The notes under the pieces were generated by a model that saw only the letters and a list, made by a program, of their open reading frames with translations, searched no databases and was not told the DNA's origin. A DNA stretch of 64,000 bases from positions 434,001-498,000 of the forward strand of contig NZ_CP029481.1 of the NCBI RefSeq assembly GCF_003151255.1, read 5' to 3'. Of this stretch, positions 8,352-19,916 are shown piece after piece. Made by a program: the position numbers and the translations under genes. Origin of the DNA: Microvirga sp. 17 mud 1-3. GTDB taxonomy: Bacteria; Pseudomonadota; Alphaproteobacteria; Rhizobiales; Beijerinckiaceae. The number at the start of each line of letters is the position of its first letter. The first letter of the stretch is position 1.

Positions 8352-9032
8352 TCAGTTCGTCGCGAAGCAGTAGAACAGGCCCGCGCCGCCGGTGCTCTTC
8401 AGGGCGTCCTGGCTGCAGCCGCCCCGGGAGGGATGGGACGTGTTCCAGGACTTGGCCGGGGGCGTTTCGTCCAGGCCCATGCGGTCGTGGTGGCCCAGCA
8501 TGACGGCGCCGTCCGTTCCGCTCTTCGTCCAGTTGCCGCAGGTCCGGTCTTCGCCGGGCGGGAAGGCGGTGCCGTCCGCCTGGGTCCCGGTGAGCATGTC
8601 GTGCGTGTTCGGCGTGTCGCCCCGGCCTTTCACGGTCTCGCCCTTTTCGGTCAGGGCCGTTTCCTTCGTCAGGTTGTTGGCGCCGTGCAGCTCGGCGACG
8701 TCCTTGGCGATGACGACGCCCTTGGCGTTCTGCCAGGGGCCGCGGCCGATCCGGTCGCGGGCATTGATCGCAGGCGTGCCGCCGGCCGCCTGGGTCGAGA
8801 GATAGGCGTGCCAGGTCTTCTGGCCGGCGCCGGCGGCTTGCGCGAGGGACTGGCAGTGCCGGTCCGCGCCCTCGAGGCCGCCGAGATCCGCGCCTTTCCC
8901 TGAGCCGACGCTGGTGACGAAGAACGTCATATCGGCCGCGCCGCCGGCGCTCTGGGCCCGTGCCGAATGGACTGGGGCCAGGACGAGAACGGCCATGGAG
9001 GCCGCGAGCCAAAGGCTGCCTGTTCCGCGCAT
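8352..9032 (-). CDS. Secreted lectin-like / endostatin-fold protein
   Basis: A 226-residue exported protein with a signal peptide (residues 1-26, ending SARAQ). The mature part starts TFFVTSVGSGKGADLGGLEGAD, reported here only as TFFVTSVG then GADLGGLEGADRHC, followed by WHAYLST, AINARDRIG, a central polar region, and RTCGNW, GGCSQ and FYCF near the end. Four cysteines could form two disulphides. This pattern is found in alphaproteobacterial proteins annotated as lectins with a C-type-lectin/endostatin-like fold. Ligand and role are unknown; a periplasmic or extracellular location is inferred from the signal peptide. It is a single minus-strand gene. Confidence 0.72.
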   Translation of the reverse strand: MRGTGSLWLAASMAVLVLAPVHSARAQSAGGAADMTFFVTSVGSGKGADLGGLEGADRHCQSLAQAAGAGQKTWHAYLSTQAAGGTPAINARDRIGRGPWQNAKGVVIAKDVAELHGANNLTKETALTEKGETVKGRGDTPNTHDMLTGTQADGTAFPPGEDRTCGNWTKSGTDGAVMLGHHDRMGLDETPPAKSWNTSHPSRGGCSQDALKSTGGAGLFYCFATN

Positions 9033-9160
9033 ATGTCTTCCTCCGGTGCGCCCTTGTCATGCGGGCGATGACAGGAGGCTAACACGGGGCCGGCAGCGGC
9101 CTGATTGAAAACTCCGTGATGGCCAAGCCTTGGTAGGGCAGGGGGAGCCCACCGGCTGCG

Positions 9161-9206
9161 CTTAAAGCCACGGGCGTGAGCCAGAGCTCAAGTCCGTGGC
9201 TTTAAG
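9161..9206. repeat. Perfect 13-bp inverted repeat, possible bidirectional terminator
   Basis: CTTAAAGCCACGG at 9161-9173 is repeated inverted as CCGTGGCTTTAAG at 9194-9206 with a 20-nt loop that contains a further small inverted repeat (GAGC / GCTC). It lies downstream of the minus-strand lysR gene and upstream of the secreted-protein gene. AT-rich ends and a short following TTTCTGTTATT suggest a terminator or palindromic repeat; no second copy is in the window. Confidence 0.55.
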
Positions 9207-9224
9207 TTTCTGTTATTGAACATC

Positions 9225-9267
9225 TTTTCACGCAAAGCCGGCTCCCACTTTTGCGCCCGATGCTCTA
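9225..9267 (-). repeat. Intergenic hairpin repeat starting at the lysR stop codon (copy 1)
   Basis: On the minus strand the element reads from the TAG stop of the lysR gene through CATCGGGCGCAAAAG, then a GTGGGAGCCGGC core and TTTGCGTGAAAAG. CGCAAAAGTGG and CCGGCTTTGCG form an imperfect hairpin. A second copy with the same relation to a stop codon is at 43364-43406. It resembles the short GC-rich repeats common between Rhizobiales genes. Confidence 0.75.
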
Positions 9268-10152
9268 AGATCGGCTGCGCAGATGCTCCACGAGCTGCCG
9301 GGCCGAGGGCGCGAGGGTGTCCATGGAGCGGATGCAGAGGGTGAGGTCGCGGGCGGCCCAGGAATCCTCCAGGGCCACGATGGCGATATCCATGGTGCGG
9401 GTGGCGCGCTGGGCCGTGGTCTCAGGCACGATGCCGAGGCCCACCCCGGCTTCCACCATGCGGCACACCGCATCGAAGCTGCGCAGCTGGACCCTCAGGC
9501 GCAGGGGCTTGCCGATGCGCCCCGCCTTGTCGGCCAGGAAACGCTGCAGGGCGCTCGCCCGGTCCAGGCCCACGAAGTCGTGCCCCAGCACCTCCGCGAA
9601 GGCGACGGAGCGGCTGGCCGCGAGGGGGTGGTTCCGGCCCACCACCAGGACGAAGCGGTCGCTCCGGAACGGGAAGGTCTGGAGTCGGCCCGTATCGACC
9701 GTTCCGGCCACGATGCCGATATCGCCCACCCCTTCGGCGATCATCCCGACGATCTCGTCGGAAAGACGTTCCTCCAGATCGATGGAGACCTGCGGGTGCC
9801 CGGCCAGGAAGGCGCCGAGCGCCTCCGGCAGGAACTCGGTCAGCGCATTGGTGTTGGACAGGATCCTGATCTGTCCCGCGAGCCCGCCCATGTACGCGCC
9901 CAGATCCTCCCTCAGCCGCTCGGCCTGGGCCAGCATGGCCCGGGCATGCTGGAGCAGGGTCCGGCCGGCCGGGGTCGGCACCACCCCCTGCCGGTTGCGC
10001 AGGAGCAGCGGCGCGCCGAGGGATTTTTCCATGTTGCGGATGCGGGTGCTGGCGGCGGCGAGCGCCAGATGGGCGCGCTCCGCCCCGTGGGTGATGCTGC
10101 CCGCCTCGACCACGTGGCGGAAGAGGCTCAGGTCGGTCAGGTCGAATTGCAT
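9265..10152 (-). CDS. LysR family transcriptional regulator
   Basis: A 295-residue LysR-type regulator. Residues 1-60 form the winged helix-turn-helix (DLSLFRHVVEAGSITHGAERAHLALAAASTRIR, cited in parts: FRHVVEAGSITHGAERA and AAASTRIRNMEKSLG), followed by the linker helix and a LysR-substrate domain (IRILSNTNALTEFLPEAL onward). The frame extends to 10350, but the ATG at 10152 has AAGGA six nt upstream and gives the normal N-terminus. It is divergent from sdhC across 196 bp. LysR genes often control the divergent neighbour, but control of sdh here is only a possibility. Inducer unknown. Confidence 0.9.
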   Translation of the reverse strand: MQFDLTDLSLFRHVVEAGSITHGAERAHLALAAASTRIRNMEKSLGAPLLLRNRQGVVPTPAGRTLLQHARAMLAQAERLREDLGAYMGGLAGQIRILSNTNALTEFLPEALGAFLAGHPQVSIDLEERLSDEIVGMIAEGVGDIGIVAGTVDTGRLQTFPFRSDRFVLVVGRNHPLAASRSVAFAEVLGHDFVGLDRASALQRFLADKAGRIGKPLRLRVQLRSFDAVCRMVEAGVGLGIVPETTAQRATRTMDIAIVALEDSWAARDLTLCIRSMDTLAPSARQLVEHLRSRS

Positions 10153-10348
10153 GGCATCCTTCGTGTTTCGCGAAGGTAGATTAGAATAATGACAGATTGC
10201 GCAAGAGGCGAGCTTAAAGCAAACTTCGCGGCTGACGAAGTGTGCACCTGTCATCGGTTGTGCGGAAGATGCATTGCGATGGTCCCGCGCTTCAGTTACG
10301 AACCATTCCAAATCGTGTGCGACATTTTCGTCGATCAGGAGCGAACGC

Positions 10349-10744
10349 ATGGCTGAGGTGAAGGTGGCCCCCAGGCCCTTGTCCCCGCATCTGCAGATCT
10401 ACCGCTGGACCTGGACCATGGCCATGTCGGTCGTCCATCGGGCAGCCGGCATCGCCCTCTACGGGGGCATTGCGCTCTTCGCGATCTGGCTCGTGGCCCT
10501 CGCGTCCGGGCCCCGCGCCTTCGAGACGGTGCACTGGTTCTTCGGCTCGCCGCTCGGGCTCCTGATCCTGTTCGGCTATACCTGGGTGCTCCTCCACCAC
10601 ATGCTCGGCGGCGTCCGCCATCTGGTGTGGGATTTCGGGCACGGGATGGAGCCGGGCGTTCGCATCAACATGGCCCGCTTCACCCTCATCGGGTCGGTCG
10701 TCCTGACGGTCCTGATCTGGGCCGTCGCCCTGCTGCTGTTCTGA
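10349..10744 (+). CDS. sdhC: Succinate dehydrogenase cytochrome b556 subunit
   Basis: A 131-residue membrane anchor of complex II. It starts with RPLSPHLQIYRWTWTM and MSVVHRAAGIALY, the SdhC signature including the quinone-site Ser/Arg region. Three membrane helices follow; LLHHMLGGVRHLVWDFGH holds the haem-ligand histidine region. The ATG at 10349 has AGGAGCG upstream. First gene of sdhCDAB; the next gene follows after 14 bp. Confidence 0.95.
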   Translation: MAEVKVAPRPLSPHLQIYRWTWTMAMSVVHRAAGIALYGGIALFAIWLVALASGPRAFETVHWFFGSPLGLLILFGYTWVLLHHMLGGVRHLVWDFGHGMEPGVRINMARFTLIGSVVLTVLIWAVALLLF

Positions 10745-10758
10745 CGGAGACGAGTTCC

Positions 10759-11175
10759 ATGGCCGACAACAGGGTCGATACCCGCGTTTCCATGCGCACC
10801 CCGCTCTCCCGCGTGAAGGGCCTCGGCGCCTCCGGGCACGGGGTGGAGCATTGGTGGATCCACCGCGTCACGGCGGTGTCGAACATCCCGCTCATCATCG
10901 CGTTCGTCATCATCGTGGCGGCCCTCGCGGGCTCCTCCTACGAGCAAGCGATCGCCATCGTGTCTCATCCGCTCGTCGCGATCATCCTCCTCCTGGCCGT
11001 CATCTCGGTGACGAACCACATGCGGCTGGGCATGCAGATCGTCATCGAGGACTATGTCCACGACAAGGGTCTGAAGATCGCCGCGGTGATCGCCAACAAT
11101 TTCTATGCCGTGATCATCGCCGTCGCGTGCCTCTACGCGATCCTGAAGGTCAGCCTCGGCCGGATCCTGATCTAA
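10759..11175 (+). CDS. sdhD: Succinate dehydrogenase hydrophobic membrane anchor subunit
   Basis: A 138-residue anchor with three predicted membrane spans. [20 protein letters not shown] is the typical alphaproteobacterial SdhD N-terminus, followed by [13 protein letters not shown], and [18 protein letters not shown] holds the conserved His and the Asp-Tyr pair near the quinone site. The frame is open upstream into sdhC, but the ATG at 10759 gives the normal start. It lies between sdhC and sdhA with short gaps of 14 and 13 bp. Confidence 0.93.
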   Translation: MADNRVDTRVSMRTPLSRVKGLGASGHGVEHWWIHRVTAVSNIPLIIAFVIIVAALAGSSYEQAIAIVSHPLVAIILLLAVISVTNHMRLGMQIVIEDYVHDKGLKIAAVIANNFYAVIIAVACLYAILKVSLGRILI

Positions 11176-11188
11176 AGGAGTTCACCCC

Positions 11189-13003
11189 ATGGCCCAAGCA
11201 ACCAACATCAACGGCAAGGCCTACACGATCATCGACCACACCTTCGACGTGGTCATCGTGGGCGCCGGCGGCGCAGGCCTTCGCGCCACCGTCGGCTGTT
11301 CCCAGGCCGGCCTGCGCACCGCCTGCATCACCAAGGTCTTCCCGACCCGCTCGCACACCGTGGCGGCGCAGGGCGGCATCTCGGCCTCCCTCGGCAATAT
11401 GGGGCCGGATGACTGGCGCTGGCACATGTACGACACCGTGAAGGGGTCGGATTGGCTCGGCGACCAGGACGCCATCGAGTATCTCTGCCGCCACGCGCCG
11501 GCCGCCGTCTACGAGCTGGAGCACTGGGGTGTGCCCTTCTCCCGCACGGAAGAAGGCAAGATCTACCAGCGCCCCTTCGGCGGCATGACCACGGAATACG
11601 GCAAGGGCACGGCCCAGCGCACCTGCGCGGCTGCGGACCGGACCGGCCACGCGATCCTGCACACCCTCTACGGGCAGGCGGTTCGCAACCAGACGAACTT
11701 CTTCATCGAGTATTTCGCCCTCGACCTGATGATGAACGACGAAGGCCGCTGCATCGGCGTCGTCGCGCTCGACCAGTCGACCGGCGAGATCCACCGCTTC
11801 CGCGCCCACATGACCATCCTGGCCACGGGCGGCTACGGACGCGCCTATTTCTCGGCCACCTCCGCCCATACCTGCACGGGTGACGGCAACGCCATGGTGC
11901 TGCGCGCCGGCCTGCCGCTGCAGGACATGGAGTTCGTCCAGTTCCATCCGACCGGCATCTACGGCGCGGGCTGCCTCATCACCGAGGGCGCGCGCGGCGA
12001 GGGCGGCTATCTGACCAATTCCGAGGGCGAGCGCTTCATGGAGCGCTATGCGCCCTCCGCGAAGGACCTCGCGTCCCGCGACGTGGTCTCCCGCGCCATG
12101 ACCATGGAGATCCGGGCCGGCCGCGGCGTCGGCAAGAATAAGGACCACATCTATCTCCACCTCGACCACCTCGATCCGAAGATCCTGCATGAGCGCCTTC
12201 CGGGCATTTCCGAGAGCGCCAAGATCTTCGCGGGCGTCGACGTGACGAAGGAGCCGATCCCGGTCCTCCCGACCGTCCACTACAACATGGGCGGCATCCC
12301 GACGAACTACCACGGCGAGGTGCTGACCCTGAAGAACGGCAACCCGGATACGGTCGTGCCGGGCCTCATGGCGCTGGGCGAGGCGGCCTGCGTGTCGGTT
12401 CACGGGGCGAACCGCCTCGGCTCCAACTCGCTCATCGACCTCGTGGTGTTCGGCCGCGCGGCCGGCCTGCGCTGCGCCGAGATCCTGACCCCCAACGAGA
12501 AGCATGCGGACCTGCCGAAGGACGCGGATGCCCTCGCGCTCTCCCGCCTCGACCGCTTCCGTCACGCCAACGGCTCGACCCCGACGGCGGAACTGCGCCT
12601 CGAGATGCAGAAGACCATGCAGAACAACTGCGCGGTGTTCCGCACCGGCGAGGTCCTGGCTGAGGGCAAGAACCTCATCCACAAGGTCTGGAGCGCCGCC
12701 GCAGACATCAAGGTCACGGACCGCTCGCTGATCTGGAACACGGATCTCTACGAGACCCTTGAGTTCGACAACCTCATCGGCCAGGCGGTCGTGACCATGG
12801 AAGGCGCGCTCAACCGCCAGGAATCCCGCGGCGCCCATGCCCGCGAGGACTTCCCGGACCGCAACGACAAGGACTGGATGAAGCACACCCTCGCCTGGCT
12901 CGACGACACCTCCCACAAGGTGACGCTCGATTACCGGCCGGTGCACACCTACACCATGTCGAACGAGATCCAGTACATCGAGCCGAAGGCTCGCGTGTAT
13001 TGA
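11189..13003 (+). CDS. sdhA: Succinate dehydrogenase flavoprotein subunit
   Basis: A 604-residue catalytic subunit that oxidises succinate to fumarate and passes electrons to SdhB. The FAD-binding GAGGAGLRA is near residue 29, and [10 protein letters not shown] carries the histidine that binds FAD covalently. [11 protein letters not shown] and TEGARGEGG contribute to the dicarboxylate site, and [11 protein letters not shown] is the C-terminal flavin motif. Length and order are typical. An AAAGGAG ribosome site lies upstream in the 13-bp gap after sdhD. Confidence 0.98.
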   Translation: MAQATNINGKAYTIIDHTFDVVIVGAGGAGLRATVGCSQAGLRTACITKVFPTRSHTVAAQGGISASLGNMGPDDWRWHMYDTVKGSDWLGDQDAIEYLCRHAPAAVYELEHWGVPFSRTEEGKIYQRPFGGMTTEYGKGTAQRTCAAADRTGHAILHTLYGQAVRNQTNFFIEYFALDLMMNDEGRCIGVVALDQSTGEIHRFRAHMTILATGGYGRAYFSATSAHTCTGDGNAMVLRAGLPLQDMEFVQFHPTGIYGAGCLITEGARGEGGYLTNSEGERFMERYAPSAKDLASRDVVSRAMTMEIRAGRGVGKNKDHIYLHLDHLDPKILHERLPGISESAKIFAGVDVTKEPIPVLPTVHYNMGGIPTNYHGEVLTLKNGNPDTVVPGLMALGEAACVSVHGANRLGSNSLIDLVVFGRAAGLRCAEILTPNEKHADLPKDADALALSRLDRFRHANGSTPTAELRLEMQKTMQNNCAVFRTGEVLAEGKNLIHKVWSAAADIKVTDRSLIWNTDLYETLEFDNLIGQAVVTMEGALNRQESRGAHAREDFPDRNDKDWMKHTLAWLDDTSHKVTLDYRPVHTYTMSNEIQYIEPKARVY

Positions 13004-13098
13004 CGGCAGACATCCCGGCCGGGTCCGCCCGGCCGGCCATGCCCACCCGGGCCAGGATATGGCCGGGGCATGATGCAGCAGAGGCAAGGTAAGACCGA

Positions 13099-13881
13099 AT
13101 GGCCCAGTTCACCCTCCCCAAGAACTCCCAATACACCGAAGGCAAGAAGTGGCCGAAGCCGGCCAATTCGAACCACGTGCAGGAGTTCCGCATCTATCGC
13201 TGGAACCCGGACGACGGCGCGAATCCGAAGATCGACACCTATTACGTTGACCGGGACGATTGCGGCCCGATGGTTCTCGACGCCCTGCTGTGGATCAAGA
13301 ACAAGGTCGACCCGACCCTGACCTTCCGCCGCTCCTGCCGTGAGGGCATCTGCGGCTCCTGCGCCATGAACATCATGGGGCAGAACACGCTGGCCTGCAC
13401 GCTCGGCATGGACGATTGCAAGACCGACAGCATCAAGATCTATCCCCTGCCGCACATGCCGGTGATGAAGGATCTGGTGCCGGACCTCACAAGCTTCTTC
13501 GCCCAGCACGCCGCCATCGAGCCCTGGCTGCAGACCGAGACGCCCGAGCCCGAGACCGAATGGCGCCAGACGCCGGAGGAGCGCTCGAAGCTCGATGGCC
13601 TCTATGAGTGCATCCTGTGCGCCTGCTGCACCACCTCGTGCCCGAGCTACTGGTGGAACGGCGACCGCTTCCTAGGGCCGGCCGCCCTGCTCCAGGCCTA
13701 TCGCTGGCTCATCGACAGCCGCGACGAGCATACGGGCGAGCGCCTCGACAACCTGCATGATCCGTTCCGGCTCTATCGCTGCCACACGATCATGAACTGC
13801 GCCAATACCTGCCCCAAGGGCCTCAACCCGGCCAAGGCCATCGCCGAGATCAAGAAGATGATGGTCGCGCGGACCGTGTGA
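13099..13881 (+). CDS. sdhB: Succinate dehydrogenase iron-sulphur subunit
   Basis: A 260-residue subunit carrying three clusters: the [2Fe-2S] motif [12 protein letters not shown], the [4Fe-4S] motif [16 protein letters not shown], and the [3Fe-4S] region [17 protein letters not shown]. It links SdhA to the quinone site. Separated from sdhA by 95 bp that is GC-rich and contains small inverted repeats, and followed by a clear terminator, so the operon is sdhCDAB. Confidence 0.98.
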   Translation: MAQFTLPKNSQYTEGKKWPKPANSNHVQEFRIYRWNPDDGANPKIDTYYVDRDDCGPMVLDALLWIKNKVDPTLTFRRSCREGICGSCAMNIMGQNTLACTLGMDDCKTDSIKIYPLPHMPVMKDLVPDLTSFFAQHAAIEPWLQTETPEPETEWRQTPEERSKLDGLYECILCACCTTSCPSYWWNGDRFLGPAALLQAYRWLIDSRDEHTGERLDNLHDPFRLYRCHTIMNCANTCPKGLNPAKAIAEIKKMMVARTV

Positions 13882-13903
13882 CGCTTGTATGCAACACTTT
13901 GAC

Positions 13904-13929
13904 AAAAGGCGCCTCGGGCGCCTTTTTTT
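13904..13929 (+). terminator. Rho-independent terminator of sdhCDAB
   Basis: AAAAGGCGCC (13904-13913) pairs perfectly with GGCGCCTTTT (13917-13926) around a 3-nt TCG loop, and the T-run continues to 13929. It begins 23 bp after the sdhB stop, a textbook intrinsic terminator. Confidence 0.95.
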
Positions 13930-14055
13930 GTCGCGGGCGACGCCATACTCTTCGGACGAGTTTCAAGGTCGAGCCTGCACGACCGGATCCGGCGGAACGG
14001 GTCGCGGCCATGCGCATTGGTGTCGGGCATACGGCCAAGCATGATGAGGACGATG

Positions 14056-14634
14056 ATGAAAAGCCCCTTCTGGATCGTGACGGCGACGATCTGCTCCGCG
14101 CTGACCCTCGGCGCCTGCTCTTCGGCGCGCCTCGGTGGGGCTCCGATCCGCAGCGCGTCGGCCGCGCCCGCGAGCCCCGCCCCTGTGGAGGCGGTGCCGT
14201 CCGGGCCCGTGATGTCCGCTCCCCTGCCGCCGCTCGAAGGCCAGCCCCTCCCGCCTGTTGCGGGCGCGCCCATGTCGGGCATGCCGGGCGCCGAGCAGGA
14301 GGTCGCAGGGCTTCCGCCGCCGGCTGCTCCCGCGCCGGCCGCGGCGCCTGCGCCGTCCAGCCGCACCGCCATGGTGGGCAACTGGACCGCGACAGTCGCC
14401 GGCGGCAGTTGCCGGGTGCAGCTCACCAGCTCCCCGTCGCTCGACCTCTACCGGGCCTCCGCCTCGGGCTGCCCGAGCCAGGACCTGTCGAAGATCTATG
14501 CCTGGGATTACCGGGACGGCGAGGTATATCTCTACCAGACGGGCGGCGCCGTCGCGGCTCGCCTGCGCGGCTCGTCCGGCTCCCTGAACGGCGTCCTCGC
14601 CAAGTCGGGCGCGCCCCTCACGCTCTCGCGATAG
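14056..14634 (+). CDS. Lipoprotein with C-terminal AprI/Inh-like domain
   Basis: A 192-residue probable lipoprotein: signal helix PFWIVTATICSALTLGAC with lipobox LGAC, then an Ala/Pro-rich linker of about 80 residues, then a compact C-terminal domain (VGNWTATVAGGSCRVQL, YRASASGCPSQDL, WDYRDGEVYLY, LNGVLAKSGAPLTLSR). The pattern WxAxVxGxxCxVxL and a second Cys about 25 residues later fit the AprI/Inh family, whose founding members inhibit metalloproteases. Several in-frame ATGs exist; 14056 is best spaced from GAGGA at 14046-14050. The linker is low complexity. Inhibitor activity is not assured. Confidence 0.75.
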   Translation: MKSPFWIVTATICSALTLGACSSARLGGAPIRSASAAPASPAPVEAVPSGPVMSAPLPPLEGQPLPPVAGAPMSGMPGAEQEVAGLPPPAAPAPAAAPAPSSRTAMVGNWTATVAGGSCRVQLTSSPSLDLYRASASGCPSQDLSKIYAWDYRDGEVYLYQTGGAVAARLRGSSGSLNGVLAKSGAPLTLSR

Positions 14635-14674
14635 GCCGTTTGCGCTCGGAGCGGGAGAAGAGTATCGGTCTCGC

Positions 14675-15883
14675 GTGCCCCACGATCCTTCCCTTCCGTC
14701 ACAATCCCTGTCGTCGAAATCCATGGCCGCCCGCTACGACGCGCTCGTGCGGGCCGGCGCCATCGAACACGACCCGGCTCAGATCAAGCTCGTCGCACGT
14801 CTCGACGCCCTTGCCGAAAGCCTGAGCGGCTTCCGCCTGGCGCGGAAGAACAGCGCCCTCGGCTGGCTGTTCGGCAAGCGCAACCCCGCGCCGCCCAAGG
14901 GCCTTTACGTCTGGGGATCGGTCGGGCGCGGCAAGACCATGCTCATGGACCTCTTCTACGAGGGGCTGTCCGTCCGGCGGAAGCGCCGGGTGCATTTCCA
15001 TGCCTTCATGGCCGACGTGCACGGGCGCATCCACGCCTTCCGCCAGAAGCTGAAGACCGGGCAGGTGAGGGGAGACGATCCCATCGCGCCCGTGGCGGAG
15101 GAACTGGCGCAGGAAGCCTGGGTCCTCTGTTTCGACGAGTTCACGGTCACGGACATCGCGGACGCGATGATCCTCGGGCGGCTCTTCACGGCCCTGTTCG
15201 CCCATGGGGTCGTGGTGGTGGCCACGTCCAACGTGGAGCCGGACCGGCTCTATGAGGGCGGGCTGAACCGCACCCTCTTTCTGCCTTTCATTTCGCTGCT
15301 GCGGGAGCGGATGGACGTCCTCAAGCTCGAGGCCCGCACGGATTTCCGCCTGGAGAAGCTCGCCGGGAGCCCCGTCTATCATACGCCCGCCGATGCGCGA
15401 GCCCATGAGGCCCTGACCCGGGCATTCCGGAGCCTGTCGGGCCGCAGCCATGGGGAGCCGGTCACGCTCACGGTAAAGGGCCATCCGGTCGAGATCCCCG
15501 AGGCTGCTGGCGGGGTCGCGCGCGCCACCTTCGCGCAGCTCTGCTCGGTCCCCCTGGGGGCGGCCGATTACCTTGCCATCGCCGAGGAGTTCCATACGCT
15601 CATCCTGGAGGACATTCCCCGGATGGACTTCGATCGCCGCAACGAGGCCAAGCGCTTCATCATGCTGATCGACGCGCTCTACGATTCCCACGTGAAGCTC
15701 CTGGCCTCCGCCGAGGCCGAGGCGCCCGAGCTCTACCAGGCCGATACGGGCCGCGAAGCCTTCGAGTTCGACCGGACCGTGTCGCGCCTCATCGAGATGC
15801 GCTCGGGGGACTACCTGTCCCTGCCGCACGGACCGGTGGATTCGGCCGATTCCGGCCAGAGCACGGGCCTGGTCGAGACATGA
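14675..15883 (+). CDS. zapE: ZapE / AFG1-like cell division ATPase
   Basis: A 402-residue AFG1-type P-loop ATPase. Walker A is WGSVGRGKTMLM (about residues 80-91) and Walker B is LCFDEFTVTDIADA; ATSNVEPDRLYEGGLNR and EDIPRMDFDRRNEAKRF are family signatures. E. coli ZapE acts on FtsZ rings, and the mitochondrial homologue AFG1/LACE1 aids respiratory-complex turnover. The start is uncertain: GTG at 14675 gives the length used here, and ATG at 14723 (MAARYDALV) is the alternative; neither has a strong ribosome site. The stop overlaps the TetR start. Confidence 0.93.
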   Translation: MPHDPSLPSQSLSSKSMAARYDALVRAGAIEHDPAQIKLVARLDALAESLSGFRLARKNSALGWLFGKRNPAPPKGLYVWGSVGRGKTMLMDLFYEGLSVRRKRRVHFHAFMADVHGRIHAFRQKLKTGQVRGDDPIAPVAEELAQEAWVLCFDEFTVTDIADAMILGRLFTALFAHGVVVVATSNVEPDRLYEGGLNRTLFLPFISLLRERMDVLKLEARTDFRLEKLAGSPVYHTPADARAHEALTRAFRSLSGRSHGEPVTLTVKGHPVEIPEAAGGVARATFAQLCSVPLGAADYLAIAEEFHTLILEDIPRMDFDRRNEAKRFIMLIDALYDSHVKLLASAEAEAPELYQADTGREAFEFDRTVSRLIEMRSGDYLSLPHGPVDSADSGQSTGLVET

Positions 15884-16512
15884 AGCGGCCCCGCGGCGGC
15901 TCCCTTCGCTTCGCGGGGGCATCCGCTCCGGCCGATACCCGTCTCCTCGCCATCGCGGCCGATCACCTGAAGCGCCTGGGGCCACGTCAGGTCACGGTGA
16001 TCGGCATCGCCGAGGCGGCGGGCATGACCCACGCCAATGTCTACCGGTACTTCCCGTCCAAGGCGGCCCTCATCGACGCGGTGGCCGGGCAGTGGCTCAG
16101 GTCCCTCGAGGCGCTCATCGCCGACATCGCCGATGCGCCGGACCCGGCCGACGACAAGCTGGAGCGGCTGATCCAGGCCTCGGCCCGGACCCATCGCGAG
16201 CTGCTCAAGGAGAATCGGCATCTCTTCGACGTCTATTGCGCCGCTACGGAGACCTCCCGCCCCCTGGTGCGCAAGCATCGGGCCCGCATGCGCCAGCTCA
16301 CGGAGCGTGTTCTCGACGAAGGGATCGCGACGGCGAAGTTCGACCCCCGGGACCGGGAGCGGGCGCTTGCCCTCGTGACGGACATGTCCCACCGGTTCAT
16401 CAATCCCTTGACCGTGCGGCTCGACGCCGACATGCCCCAGGAGGTTCTCGACCAGCGCCTCGCGGCCGTGATCCGGGTCATGCTCCGGGCTCTATCAACC
16501 GGTATGGTGTAA
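15880..16512 (+). CDS. TetR family transcriptional regulator
   Basis: A 210-residue TetR-type repressor. The DNA-binding part is near residues 20-65: ADHLKRLGPRQVTVIGIAEA then GMTHANVYRYFPSKAALIDAV, the canonical helix-turn-helix with YRYFPSK. The C-terminal half (RTHRELLKENRHLFDVY onward) matches the TetR_C domain of the type found beside zapE in Rhizobiales. It overlaps zapE by 4 nt (ATGA), implying coupled translation. A cluster of TGTAAC half-sites begins at its last codons. Ligand and targets are unknown. Confidence 0.9.
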   Translation: MKRPRGGSLRFAGASAPADTRLLAIAADHLKRLGPRQVTVIGIAEAAGMTHANVYRYFPSKAALIDAVAGQWLRSLEALIADIADAPDPADDKLERLIQASARTHRELLKENRHLFDVYCAATETSRPLVRKHRARMRQLTERVLDEGIATAKFDPRDRERALALVTDMSHRFINPLTVRLDADMPQEVLDQRLAAVIRVMLRALSTGMV

Positions 16513-16541
16513 CGGCGGTTACAAAATCGGAAATTTGTAAC
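16508..16541. promoter_or_regulatory. Cluster of TGTAAC/GTTACA half-sites, candidate operator
   Basis: TGTAAC (16508-16513), GTTACA (16518-16523) and TGTAAC (16536-16541) form two overlapping palindromes: TGTAAC-N4-GTTACA, and an 8-bp pair GTTACAAA (16518-16525) / TTTGTAAC (16534-16541). It covers the end of the TetR gene and the start of the 227-bp gap before mdh. TGTAAC-N4-GTTACA is typical in size and symmetry of TetR-family operators. Binding is inferred, not shown. Confidence 0.5.
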
Positions 16542-16628
16542 GACTTATTGTCCGATCCGGCAATCGACCTAAAGCCTTGGGTCCCAAGGGCTTTCATGAA
16601 AAGGCCTATGACTTAGCCGGCAAATTAA

Positions 16629-17702
<1,074 letters not shown>

Positions 17703-17711
17703 GGGCGAGGG

Positions 17712-17752
17712 TGAGCGGCGAGCGAACTTTCCAAACGCTCTCGCCGCTCACT
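17712..17752. repeat. 12-bp perfect inverted repeat between mdh and sucC
   Basis: GTGAGCGGCGAG (17712-17723) and CTCGCCGCTCAC (17741-17752) flank a 17-nt loop in the 99-bp mdh-sucC gap. No T-run follows, so it may stabilise or attenuate rather than terminate. The adjoining CTCGCTGCTCGCCATTCGCC is the sort of sequence found in short palindromic repeats of this group. Confidence 0.6.
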
Positions 17753-17801
17753 TGGACTCGCTGCTCGCCATTCGCCATCCGCTAATTGAAAGCGCGAACA
17801 C

Positions 17802-19001
<1,200 letters not shown>

Positions 19002-19012
19002 GGTACGCGCTG

Positions 19013-19900
<888 letters not shown>

Positions 19901-19916
19901 GGCGAGGGGACGTCTC

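Noticed and set aside
10153-10348. A confident sdh promoter or LysR box.
   Set aside because: No convincing -35/-10 pair or T-N11-A palindrome could be singled out by eye.
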